The translations under genes were made by a program, and so were the position numbers. A stretch of DNA of 64,000 nucleotides from Auanema rhodensis (taxonomy: Eukaryota > Nematoda > Chromadorea > Rhabditida > Rhabditidae), in assembly GCA_964057225.1 (NCBI GenBank), contig OZ059895.1, positions 10,664,001-10,728,000 of the forward strand, given 5' to 3'. The notes beneath the pieces were generated by a model. That model did no database searches. It had not been told where the DNA came from and saw only the letters and a list, made by a program, of their open reading frames with translations. Within the stretch, counting starts at the first letter, position 1, and every line of letters starts with the position of its first letter. This document shows, piece after piece, positions 49,311 to 61,200 of the stretch.

Positions 49311-50447
49311 ATGTTTTCAATTTTCAAGCAGTCTTACTTAGATAGCAAAACCCAAGGCAGCAAATTATTTTTAATCTTGATTCTATATTACAACTATCTA
49401 ATTGATCACTCGGTTCTTTTCCACAAATTTAAAACCATTGGTATCTGCGGTTCTCTTCAAACTTTTCTCAAAAACTTCATCACTGGCAGATCTTACTCAG
49501 TTCTTGTCAATGGTTCTCTTTCTACTTCTGTAAACTTATCTTGTGGTGTCCCACAAGGCACTGTTCTCGGTCCTCTTCTATTCCTTTTCTACATTAATGA
49601 CATTACGTCTTCTCTCCCTGAAGACGTTCATCCTACACTTTTTGCCGATGATCTCAAACTATACAGTACTAATCCGGTAAGTCTACAGATTGCCTTAAAC
49701 ACAATCAACGCCTGGTGCAAAAATAATGGAATGATGGTCAACACCACCAAATCCAAAATTATGATTGTGTGCAATAATAGCTCAACCCTCAACCCCACCA
49801 AGCCATTTACCTTTGGTGAGTTTCCTTTAGACTTTGTACCTCATTATAAAGACCTTGGAGTCTTAACTGATAACAATCTAACATTTGATTGTCACATAAA
49901 CGCCATCTCTTGCGCCGCAGCTCTCAAATGTCGCATCCTGCTACGTTGCTTCTACTCTAGATCACCTTCATTTATGTTCAACCTTTTTTGCAGCTACGTT
50001 CGACCAATCCTTGAATATGCATCCGTGATATGGTCTCCCCAAGTATCTAAAAAAATATCTCGTATTAAGATGGTTCAAAAAAAATTCTTGCGAGCAGTCT
50101 TCTCAAGAGCAGGAATTTTTTCCGACTACAAAAGTCAGCTCACTTTTTTGAATGCTCAAGAACTATCAACCAGGAGACAGGTAACTGATCTAGGTTTCTA
50201 TTTCTCTCAAATTAAAGACGTATCAACGGACAGTATTTTAAGAATTTTTCAAATTAAACATTTCACCCACTCTCTTCGCAGACACCAATGGAATATCGAC
50301 TATCCCGAGCTTCGGAAAAAGGCGACAAGAAATGGTATTGAGTACAGAAGCATCAAAACATGGAACGATCTACCTGAAAACCTTATCAACCTTACTAATG
50401 TTCATAATTTTAAAAAACACCTACTCTCTGCTCCAATTGATTTGTAA
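49311..50447 (+). pseudogene. Truncated non-LTR reverse transcriptase, copy 4
   Basis: Protein identical to copies 2 and 3. Directly upstream the satellite reads gtaagaaatg instead of gtaataaatg. This alters the overlapping satellite frame (Lys for Asn) but not the RT frame, whose ATG lies just inside. Motif A is missing, as in the others. Confidence 0.85.
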
Positions 50448-50934
50448 ACCATCCATTGTAATTAATGTTCTCACCTCTCGAAAAACTATTTTTTTTTCTT
50501 TTATCAGGCTCCTTTTTATTTGTAGTTCGTATTTTTTCACACTTCTCTATGACCACATGGCAACAGTCTACCATCTATTTTTCTTTGTCCCTTCTCAATA
50601 ATTGTTACTTCGTCACTATTCCTATAGACATTAGTCATACGGATCGGACGCTAGTTACCTCCAAATTGCTAGAACGGGCTTGCCTCACATCACGAGTACC
50701 ACCGTACCTAACAACCACATTAGTGAGGTCAGCCATTGTGCTGAACAAACCCCAAGCATACAGCAAGAATTTTATTTGGCAGACTGTTCACTATTGATCA
50801 TAGATAAGCGAGCTCTTATCGCACTTACAATATTAAAAGTCCTTTTTTATGTTCTTATTGAATGGTTCTTGATTTTTTCACTCCATGACTTAACAGCTAC
50901 TGTCTTAACCTGTGATATTGAACAATAAACATTA
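49398..50934 (+). mobile_element. 5'-truncated non-LTR retrotransposon fragment, copy 4
   Basis: 1537 bp, offset 3260 bp from copy 3, flanked by aactat on both sides. It is the last copy in the window. The satellite after it reads ggagactgctgg near 50990, a private change. Confidence 0.88.
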
Positions 50935-52430
50935 AACTATGAACCAGTAGGTAATGAACCTCCATGGCCGGTTAGTAGTTGGATCGGAGACTGCTGGGGA
51001 ATCCCGGGTGGCGTAAGCTTTTCAAATTTTTTAACAATCATAACACGTTGAAAATACGCCATGTAGCTGATTTTTAATTTTATCTCTTCCATAACAAATG
51101 TTTCCAATTTTCAAGCAGTTTTACTTAGATAGCTCAACCCGAGGCAGCAAATTATCTTTAGTCTTATTTCTATATTACAGTTATGAACCAGTAGTTAATG
51201 AACCTTCATGGCCCGGTTAGTAGTTGGATCGGAGACGGCTTGAGAATCCCGGGTGGCGTATGCTTTTCAAATTTTTTTAACAATCATAACACGTTGAAAG
51301 TACGCCATGCAGCTGATTTTCAATTTTATCTCTTCCGTAATAAATGTTTTCAATTTTCAAGCGATCTTACTTAGATAGCAAAACCCAAGGCAGCAAATTA
51401 TCTTTAATCTTGATTCTATATTACAGCTATGAACCAGTAGGTAATGAACCTCCATGGCCGGTTAGTAGTTGGATCGGAGACGGCTGGGGAATCCCGGGTG
51501 GCGTAAGCTTTTCAAATTTTTTTAACATTCATAACACGTTGAAAGTACGCCATGCAGCTGATTTTTAATTTTATCTCTTCCGTAAGAAATGTTTCCAATT
51601 TTCAAGCAGTTTTACTTAGATAGCTCAACCCAAGGCAGCAAATTATCTTTAATCTTATTCCTATATTACAGTTATGAACCAGTAGTTAATGAACCTTCAT
51701 GGCCCGGTTAGTAGTTGAATCGGAGACGGCTTGGGAATCCCGGGTGGCGTAAGCTTTTCAAATTTTTTCAACAATCATAACACGTTGAAAGTACGCCATG
51801 CAGCTGATTTTCAATTTTATCTCTTCCGTAACAAACTTATTCAATTTTCAAGCAGTCTTACTTAGATAGCAAAACCCAAGGCAGCAAATTATCTTCAATC
51901 TTGATTCTATATTACAGCTATGAACCGGAAGTTAATGAACCTCCATGGCCGGTTAGTAGTTGGATCGGAGACGGCTTGGGAATCCCGGGTGGCGTAAGCT
52001 TTTCAAATTTTTTTAACAATCATAACACGTTAAAAGTACGCCATGCAGCTGATTTTTAATTTTGTCTCTTCCGTAACAAATTTATTCAATTTTCAAGCAG
52101 TTTTACTTAGATAGCTCAAACCACGGCAGCAAATTATCTTCAATATTATTTCTATATTACAGTTATGAACCAGTAGTTAATGAACTTTCATGGCCCGGTT
52201 AGTAGTTGGATCGGAGACGGCTTGGGAATCCCGGATGGCGTAAACTTTTCAAATTTTTTTAACAATCATAACACGTTGAAAGTACGCCATGCAGCTGATT
52301 TTTAATTTTATCTCTTCCGTAACAAATGTTTCCAATTTTCAAGCAGTTTTACTTAGATAGCTCAACCCAAGGCAGCAAAATATCTTTAATCTTATTTCTA
52401 TATTACAGTTATGAACCAGTAGTTAATGAA

Positions 52431-55400
52431 CCTTCATGGCCCGGTTAGTAGTTGGATCGGAGACGGCTTGGGAATCCCGGGTGGTGTAAGCTTTTCAAAT
52501 TTTTTTAACAATCATAACACGTTGAAAGTACGCCATGCAGCTGATTTTCAATTTTATCTCTTCCGTAATAAATGTTTTCATTTTTCAAGCAGTCTTACTT
52601 AGATAGCAAAACCCAAGGCAGCAATATATCTTTAGTCTTGATTCTATATTACAGCTATGAACCAGTAGTTAATGAACCTCCATGGCCGGTTAGTAGTTGG
52701 ATCGCAGACGGCTTGGGAATCCCGGGTGGCGTAAGCTTTTCAAATTTTTTTAACAATCATAACACGTTAAAAGTACGCCATGCAGCTGATTTTTAATTTT
52801 GTCTCTTCCGTAACAAATTTATTCAATTTTCAAGCAGTTTTACTTAGACAGCTCAAACCACGGCAGCAAATTATCTTCAATCTTATTTCTATATTACAGT
52901 TATGAACCAGTAGTTAATGAACCTTCATGGCCCGGTTAGTAGTTGGATCGGAGACGGCTTTGGGAATCCCGGATGGCGTAAGCTTTTCAAATCTTTTCAA
53001 CAATCATAACACGTTAAAAGTACGCCATGCAGCTGATTTTTAATTTTGTCTCTTCCGTAACAAATTTATTCAATTTTCAAGCAGTTTTACTTAGATAGCT
53101 CAAACCACGGCAGCAAATTATCTTCAATCTTATTTCTATATTACAGTTATGAACGAGTAGTTAATGAACCTTCATGGCCCGGTTAGTAGTTGGATCGGAG
53201 ACGGCTTGAGAATCCCGGGTGGCGTATGCTTTTCAAATTTTTTTAACAATCATAAAACGTTAAAAGTGCGCCATGCAGCTGATTTTCAATTTTAACTCTT
53301 CCGTAATAAATGTTTTCAATTTTCAAGCAGTCTTACTTAGATAGCAAAACCCAAGGCAGCAAATTATCTTTAATCTTGATTCTATATTACAACTATGAAC
53401 CAGTAGGTAATGAACCTCCATGGCCGGTTAGTAGTTGGATCGGAGACGGCTGGGGAATCCCGGGTGGCGTAAGCTTTTCAAATTTTTTAACAATCATAAC
53501 ACGTTGAAAATACGCCATGTAGCTGATTTTTAATTATATCTCTTCCGTAACAAATGTTTCCAATTTTCAAGCAGTTTTACTTAGATAGCTCAACCCAAGG
53601 CAGCAAATTATCTTTAGTCTTATTTCTATATTACAGTTATGAACCAGTAGTTAATGAACCTCCATGGCCGGTTAGTAGTTGGATCGGAGACGGCTTTGGG
53701 AATCCCGGATGGCGTAAGCTTTTCAAATCTTTTCAACAATCATAACACGTTAAAAGTACGCCATGCAGCTGATTTTTAATTTTGTCTCTTCCGTAACAAA
53801 TTTATTCAATTTTCGAGCAGTTTTACTTAGATAGCTCAAACCACGGCAGCAAATTATCTTCAATCTTATTTCTATATTACAGTTATGAACCAGTAGTTAA
53901 TGAACCTTCATGGCCCGGTTAGTAGTTGGATCGGAGACGGCTTGAGAATCCCGGGTGGCGTATGCTTTTCAAATTTTTTTAACAATCATAACACGTTGAA
54001 AGTACGCCATGCAGCTGATTTTCAATTTTATCTCTTCCGTAATAAATGTTTTCAATTTTCAAGCAGTCTTACTTAGATAGCAAAACCCAAGGCAGGAAAT
54101 TATCTTTAATCTTGATTCTATATTACAACTATGAACCAGTAGGTAATGAACCTCCATGGCCGGTTAGTAGTTGGATCGGAGACGGCTGGGGAATCCCGGG
54201 TGGCGTAAGCTTTTCAAATTTTTTAACAATCATAACACGTTGAAAATACGCCATGTAGCTGATTTTTAATTTTATCTCTTCCGTAACAAATGTTTCCAAT
54301 TTTCAAGCAGTTTTACTTAGATAGCTCAACCCAAGGCAGCAAATTATCTTTAGTCTTATTTCTATATTACAGTTATGAACCAGTAGTTAATGAACCTTCA
54401 TGGCCCGGTTAGTAGTTGGATCGGAGACGGCTTGAGAATCCCGGGTGGCGTATGCTTTTCAAATTTTTTTAACAATCATAACACGTTGAAAGTACGCCAT
54501 GCAGCTGATTTTCAATTTTATCTCTTCCGTAATAAATGTTTTCAATTTTCAAGCAGTCTTACTTAGATAGCAAAACCCAAGGCAGCAAATTATCTTTAAT
54601 CTTGATTCTATATTACAGCTATGAACCAGTAGGTAATGAACCTCCATGGCCGGTTAGTAGTTGGATCGGAGACGGCTGGGGAATTCCGGGTGGCGTAAGC
54701 TTTTCAAATTTTTTTAACATTCATAACACGTTGAAAGTACGCCATGCAGCTGATTTTTAATTTTATCTCTTCCGTAAGAAATGTTTCCAATTTTCAAGCA
54801 GTTTTACTTAGATAGCTCAACCCAAGGCAGCAAAATATCTTTAATCTTATTTCTATATTACAGTTATGAACCAGTAGTTAATGAACCTTCATGGCCCGGT
54901 TAGTAGTTGGATCTGAGACGGCTTGGGAATCCCGGGTGGTGTAAGTTTTTCAAATTTTTTTAACAATCATAACACGTTGAAAGTACGCCATGCAGCTGAT
55001 TTTCAATTTTATCTCTTCCGTAATAAATGTTTTCATTTTTCAAGCAGTCTTACTTAGATAGCAAAACCCAAGGCAGCAATATATCTTTAGTCTTGATTCT
55101 ATATTACAGCTATGAACCAGTAGTTAATGAACCTCCATGGCCGGTTAGTAGTTGGATCGCAGACGGCTTGGGAATCCCGGGTGGCGTAAGCTTTTCAAAT
55201 TTTTTTAACAATCATAACACGTTAAAAGTACGCCATGCAGCTGATTTTTAATTTTGTCTCTTCCGTAACAAATTTATTCAATTTTCAAGCAGTTTTACTT
55301 AGACAGCTCAAACCACGGCAGCAAATTATCTTCAATCTTATTTCTATATTACAGTTATGAACCAGTAGTTAATGAACCTTCATGGCCCGGTTAGTAGTTG

Positions 55401-57484
55401 GATCGGAGACGGCTTTGGGAATCCCGGATGGCGTAAGCTTTTCAAATCTTTTCAACAATCATAACACGTTAAAAGTACGCCATGCAGCTGATTTTTAATT
55501 TTGACTCTTCCGTAACAAATTTATTCAATTTTCAAGCAGTTTTACTTAGATAGCTCAAACCACGGCAGCAAATTATCTTCAATCTTATTTCTATATTACA
55601 GTTATGAACGAGTAGTTAATGAACCTTCATGGCCCGGTTAGTAGTTGGATCGGAGACGGCTTGAGAATCCCGGGTGGCGTATGCTTTTCAAATTTTTTTA
55701 ACAATCATAACACGTTAAAAGTGCGCCATGCAGCTGATTTTCAATTTTATCTCTTCCGTAATAAATGTTTTCAATTTTCAAGCAGTCTCACTTAGATAGC
55801 TCAAACCACGGCAGCAAATTATCTTCAATATTATTTCTATATTACAGTTATGAACCAGTAGTTAATGAACTTTCATGGCCCGGTTAGTAGTTGGATCGGA
55901 GACGGCTTGGGAATCCCGGATGGCGTAAACTTTTCAAATTTTTTTAACAATCATAACACGTTGAAAGTACGCCATGCAGCTGATTTTCAATTTTATCTCT
56001 TCCGTAATAAATGTTTTCATTTTTCAAGCAGTCTTACTTAGATAGCAAAACCCAAGGCAGCAATATATCTTTAGTCTTGATTCTATATTACAGCTATGAA
56101 CCAGTAGTTAATGAACCTCCATGGCCGGTTAGTAGTTGGATCGCAGACGGCTTGGGAATCCCGGGTGGCGTAAGCTTTTCAAATTTTTTTAACAATCATA
56201 ACACGTTAAAAGCACGCCATGCAGCTGATTTTTAATTTTGTCTCTTCCGTAACAAATTTATTCAATTTTCAAGCAGTTTTACTTAGACAGCTCAAACCAC
56301 GGCAGCAAATTATCTTCAATCTTATTTCTATATTACAGTTATGAACCAGTAGTTAATGAACCTTCATGGCCCGGTTAGTAGTTGGATCGGAGACGGCTTT
56401 GGGAATCCCGGATGGCGTAAGCTTTTCAAATCTTTTCAACAATCATAACACGTTAAAAGTACGCCATGCAGCTGATTTTTAATTTTGCCTCTTCCGTAAC
56501 AAATTTATTCAATTTTCAAGCAGTTTTACTTAGATAGCTCAAACCACGGCAGCAAATTATCTTCAATCTTATTTCTATATTACAGTTATGAACGAGTAGT
56601 TAATGAACCTTCATGGCCCGGTTAGTAGTTGGATCGGAGACGGCTTGAGAATCCCGGGTGGCGTATGCTTTTCAAATTTTTTTAACAATCATAACACGTT
56701 AAAAGTGCGCCATGCAGCTGATTTTCAATTTTATCTCTTCCGTAATAAATGTTTTCAATTTTCAAGCAGTCTTACTTAGATAGCAAAACCCAAGGCAGCA
56801 AATTATCTTTAATCTTGATTCTATATTACAACTATGAACCAGTAGGTAATGAACCTTCATGGCCGGTTAGTAGTTGGATCGGAGACGGCTGGGGAATCCC
56901 GGGTGGCGTAAGCTTTTCAAATTTTTTAACAATCATAACACGTTGAAAATACGCCATGTAGCTGATTTTTAATTTTATCTCTTCCGTAACAAATGTTTCC
57001 AATTTTCAAGCAGTTTTACTTAGATAGCTCAACCCAAGGCAGCAAATTATCTTTAGTCTTATTTCTATATTACAGTTATGAACCAGTAGTTAATGAACCT
57101 CCATGGCCGGTTAGTAGTTGGATCGGAGACGGCTTTGGGAATCCCGGATGGCGTAAGCTTTTCAAATCTTTTCAACAATCATAACACGTTAAAAGTACGC
57201 CATGCAGCTGATTTTTAATTTTGTCTCTTCCGTAACAAATTTATTCAATTTTCGAGCAGTTTTACTTAGATAGCTCAAACCACGGCAGCAAATTATCTTC
57301 AATCTTATTTCTATATTACAGTTATGAACCAGTAGTTAATGAACCTTCATGGCCCGGTTAGTAGTTGGATCGGAGACGGCTTGAGAATCCCGGGTGGCGT
57401 ATGCTTTTCAAATTTTTTTAACAATCATAACACGTTAAAAGTGCGCCATGCAGCTGATTTTCAATTTTATCTCTTCCGTAATAA
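52431..57484 (+). repeat. Satellite block right of the composite units
   Basis: A module starting at 52572 (ttttcatttttcaagcag, gcaatatatc, ggatcgcagacgg) is found again at 55027 (2455 bp) and 56011 (984 bp). In the 52572 and 56011 copies a monomer with an empty target site lies 738 bp downstream (53310, 56749). It is the same module that precedes the composite units at 37076, so the composite block is bordered by related satellite on both sides. Confidence 0.75.
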
Positions 57485-60400
57485 ATGTTTTCAATTTTCA
57501 AGCAGTCTTACTTAGATAGCAAAACCCAAGGCAGCAAATTATCTTTAATCTTGATTCTATATTACAACTATGAACCAGTAGGTAATGAACCTCCATGGCC
57601 GGTTAGTAGTTGGATCGGAGACGGCTGGGGAATCCCGGGTGGCGTAAGCTTTTCAAATTTTTTAACAATCATAACACGTTGAAAATACGCCATGTAGCTG
57701 ATTTTTAATTTTATCTCTTCCGTAACAAATGTTTCCAATTTTCAAGCAGTTTTACTTAGATAGCTCAACCCAAGGCAGCAAATTATCTTTAGTCTTATTT
57801 CTATATTACAGTTATGAACCAGTAGTTAATGAACCTTCATGGCCCGGTTAGTAGTTGGATCGGAGACGGCTTGAGAATCCCGGGTGGCGTATGCTTTTCA
57901 AATTTTTTTAACAATCATAACACGTTGAAAGTACGCCATGCAGCTGATTTTCAATTTTATCTCTTCCGTAATAAATGTTCTCAATTTTCAAGCAGTCTTA
58001 CTTAGATAGCTCAACCCAACGCAGCAAATTATCTTTAGTCTTATTTCTATATTACAGTTATGAACCAGTAGTTAATGAACCTCCATGGCCGGTTAGTAGT
58101 TGGATCGGAGACGGCTTTGGGAATCCCGGATGGCGTAAGCTTTTCAAATCTTTTCAACAATCATAACACGTTAAAAGTACGCCATGCAGCTGATTTTTAA
58201 TTTTGTCTCTTCCGTAACAAATTTATTCAATTTTCGAGCAGTTTTACTTAGATAGCTCAAACCACGGCAGCAAATTATCTTCAATCTTATTTCTATATTA
58301 CAGTTATGAACCAGTAGTTAATGAACCTTCATGGCCCGGTTAGTAGTTGGATCGGAGACGGCTTGAGAATCCCGGGTGGCGTATGCTTTTCAAATTTTTT
58401 TAACAATCATAACACGTTAAAAGTGCGCCATGCAGCTGATTTTCAATTTTATCTCTTCCGTAATAAATGTTTTCAATTTTCAAGCAGTCTTACTTAGATA
58501 GCAAAACCCAAGGCAGCAAATTATCTTTAATCTTGATTCTATATTACAACTATGAACCAGTAGGTAATGAACCTCCATGGCCGGTTAGTAGTTGGATCGG
58601 AGACGGCTGGGGAATCCCGGGTGGCGTAAGCTTTTCAAATTTTTTAACAATCATAACACGTTGAAAATACGCCATGTAGCTGATTTTTAATTTTATCTCT
58701 TCCGTAACAAATGTTTCCAATTTTCAAGCAGTTTTACTTAGATAGCTCAACCCAAGGCAGCAAATTATCTTTAGTCTTATTTCTATATTACAGTTATGAA
58801 CCAGTAGTTAATGAACCTTCATGGCCCGGTTAGTAGTTGGATCGGAGACGGCTTGAGAATCCCGGGTGGCGTATGCTTTTCAAATTTTTTTAACAATCAT
58901 AACACGTTGAAAGTACGCCATGCAGCTGATTTTCAATTTTATCTCTTCCGTAATAAATGTTTTCAATTTTCAAGCAGTCTTACTTAGATAGCAAAACCCA
59001 AGGCAGCAAATTATCTTTAATCTTGATTCTATATTACAGCTATGAACCAGTAGGTAATGAACCTCCATGGCCGGTTAGTAGTTGGATCGGAGACGGCTTT
59101 GGGAATCCCGGATGGCGTAAGCTTTTCAAATCTTTTCAACAATCATAACACGTTAAAAGTACGCCATGCAGCTGATTTTTAATTTTGCCTCTTCCGTAAC
59201 AAATTTATTCAATTTTCAAGCAGTTTTACTTAGATAGCTCAACCCAAGGCAGCAAATTATCTTTAGTCTTATTTCTATATTACAGTTATGAACCAGTAGT
59301 TAATGAACCTCCATGGCCGGTTAGTAGTTGGATCGGAGACGGCTTTGGGAATCCCGGATGGCGTAAGCTTTTCAAATCTTTTCAACAATCATAACACGTT
59401 AAAAGTACGCCATGCAGCTGATTTTTAATTTTGTCTCTTCCGTAACAAATTTATTCAATTTTCGAGCAGTTTTACTTAGATAGCTCAAACCACGGCAGCA
59501 AATTATCTTCAATCTTATTTCTATATTACAGTTATGAACCAGTAGTTAATGAACCTTCATGGCCCGGTTAGTAGTTGGATCGGAGACGGCTTGAGAATCC
59601 CGGGTGGCGTATGCTTTTCAAATTTTTTTAACAATCATAACACGTTAAAAGTGCGCCATGCAGCTGATTTTCAATTTTATCTCTTCCGTAATAAATGTTT
59701 TCAATTTTCAAGCAGTCTTACTTAGATAGCAAAACCCAAGGCAGCAAATTATCTTTAATCTTGATTCTATATTACAACTATGAACCAGTAGGTAATGAAC
59801 CTCCATGGCCGGTTAGTAGTTGGATCGGAGACGGCTGGGGAATCCCGGGTGGCGTAAGCTTTTCAAATTTTTTAACAATCATAACACGTTGAAAATACGC
59901 CATGTAGCTGATTTTTAATTTTATCTCTTCCGTAACAAATGTTTCCAATTTTCAAGCAGTTTTACTTAGATAGCTCAACCCAAGGCAGCAAATTATCTTT
60001 AGTCTTATTTCTATATTACAGTTATGAACCAGTAGTTAATGAACCTTCATGGCCCGGTTAGTAGTTGGATCGGAGACGGCTTGAGAATCCCGGGTGGCGT
60101 ATGCTTTTCAAATTTTTTTAACAATCATAACACGTTGAAAGTACGCCATGCAGCTGATTTTCAATTTTATCTCTTCCGTAATAAATGTTTTCAATTTTCA
60201 AGCAGTCTTACTTAGATAGCAAAACCCAAGGCAGCAAATTATCTTTAATCTTGATTCTATATTACAGCTATGAACCAGTAGGTAATGAACCTCCATGGCC
60301 GGTTAGTAGTTGGATCGGAGACGGCTTTGGGAATCCCGGATGGCGTAAGCTTTTCAAATCTTTTCAACAATCATAACACGTTAAAAGTACGCCATGCAGC

Positions 60401-61200
60401 TGATTTTTAATTTTGCCTCTTCCGTAACAAATTTATTCAATTTTCAAGCAGTTTTACTTAGATAGCTCAAACCACGGCAGCAAATTATCTTCAATCTTAT
60501 TTCTATATTACAGTTATGAACGAGTAGTTAATGAACCTTCATGGCCCGGTTAGTAGTTGGATCGGAGACGGCTTGAGAATCCCGGGTGGCGTATGCTTTT
60601 CAAATTTTTTTAACAATCATAACACGTTAAAAGTGCGCCATGCAGCTGATTTTCAATTTTATCTCTTCCGTAATAAATGTTTTCAATTTTCAAGCAGTCT
60701 TACTTAGATAGCAAAACCCAAGGCAGCAAATTATCTTTAATCTTGATTCTATATTACAACTATGAACCAGTAGGTAATGAACCTCCATGGCCGGTTAGTA
60801 GTTGGATCGGAGACGGCTGGGGAATCCCGGGTGGCGTAAGCTTTTCAAATTTTTTAACAATCATAACACGTTGAAAATACGCCATGTAGCTGATTTTTAA
60901 TTTTATCTCTTCCGTAACAAATGTTTCCAATTTTCAAGCAGTTTTACTTAGATAGCTCAACCCAAGGCAGCAAATTATCTTTAGTCTTATTTCTATATTA
61001 CAGTTATGAACCAGTAGTTAATGAACCTCCATGGCCGGTTAGTAGTTGGATCGGAGACGGCTTTGGGAATCCCGGATGGCGTAAGCTTTTCAAATCTTTT
61101 CAACAATCATAACACGTTAAAAGTACGCCATGCAGCTGATTTTTAATTTTGTCTCTTCCGTAACAAATTTATTCAATTTTCGAGCAGTTTTACTTAGATA
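57485..61200 (+). repeat. Satellite block, 5-monomer 1228-bp repeat
   Basis: 58467 and 59695, and 58957 and 60185, are 1228 bp apart; within each unit the 490 bp dimer is repeated (58467/58957, 59695/60185). The 736 bp trimer (56749/57485) joins on the left. Class-B monomers with tttcgagcag mark one position per unit (about 57252, 58235, 59462, 61180). Confidence 0.75.

Larger units (their letters stand above)
49261..52430 (+). repeat. Composite unit 4, last and incomplete
   Basis: Starts with the same hybrid monomer as units 2 and 3 and follows them to about 52430. There it switches to a class-B monomer (ttcatggcccgg) instead of the ctccatggccgg form, and no fifth retrotransposon follows. 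It carries tgaatcggag (51716) and cggaagtt (51926), as in unit 1 but not units 2 and 3. It has gtaagctttt where units 1-3 have gtaagatttt. Confidence 0.85.

Noticed and set aside
39373-50934. Four independent retrotransposon insertions
   Set aside because: Identical target base, identical truncation point and exact 3260 bp offsets require one insertion followed by amplification.
39236-52430. Assembly artefact duplicating one composite unit
   Set aside because: Not fully excluded, but units differ by private substitutions (ggttggcg, gtatgccatg, gtaagaaatg, gactgctgg) and by one monomer, which favours real tandem copies.
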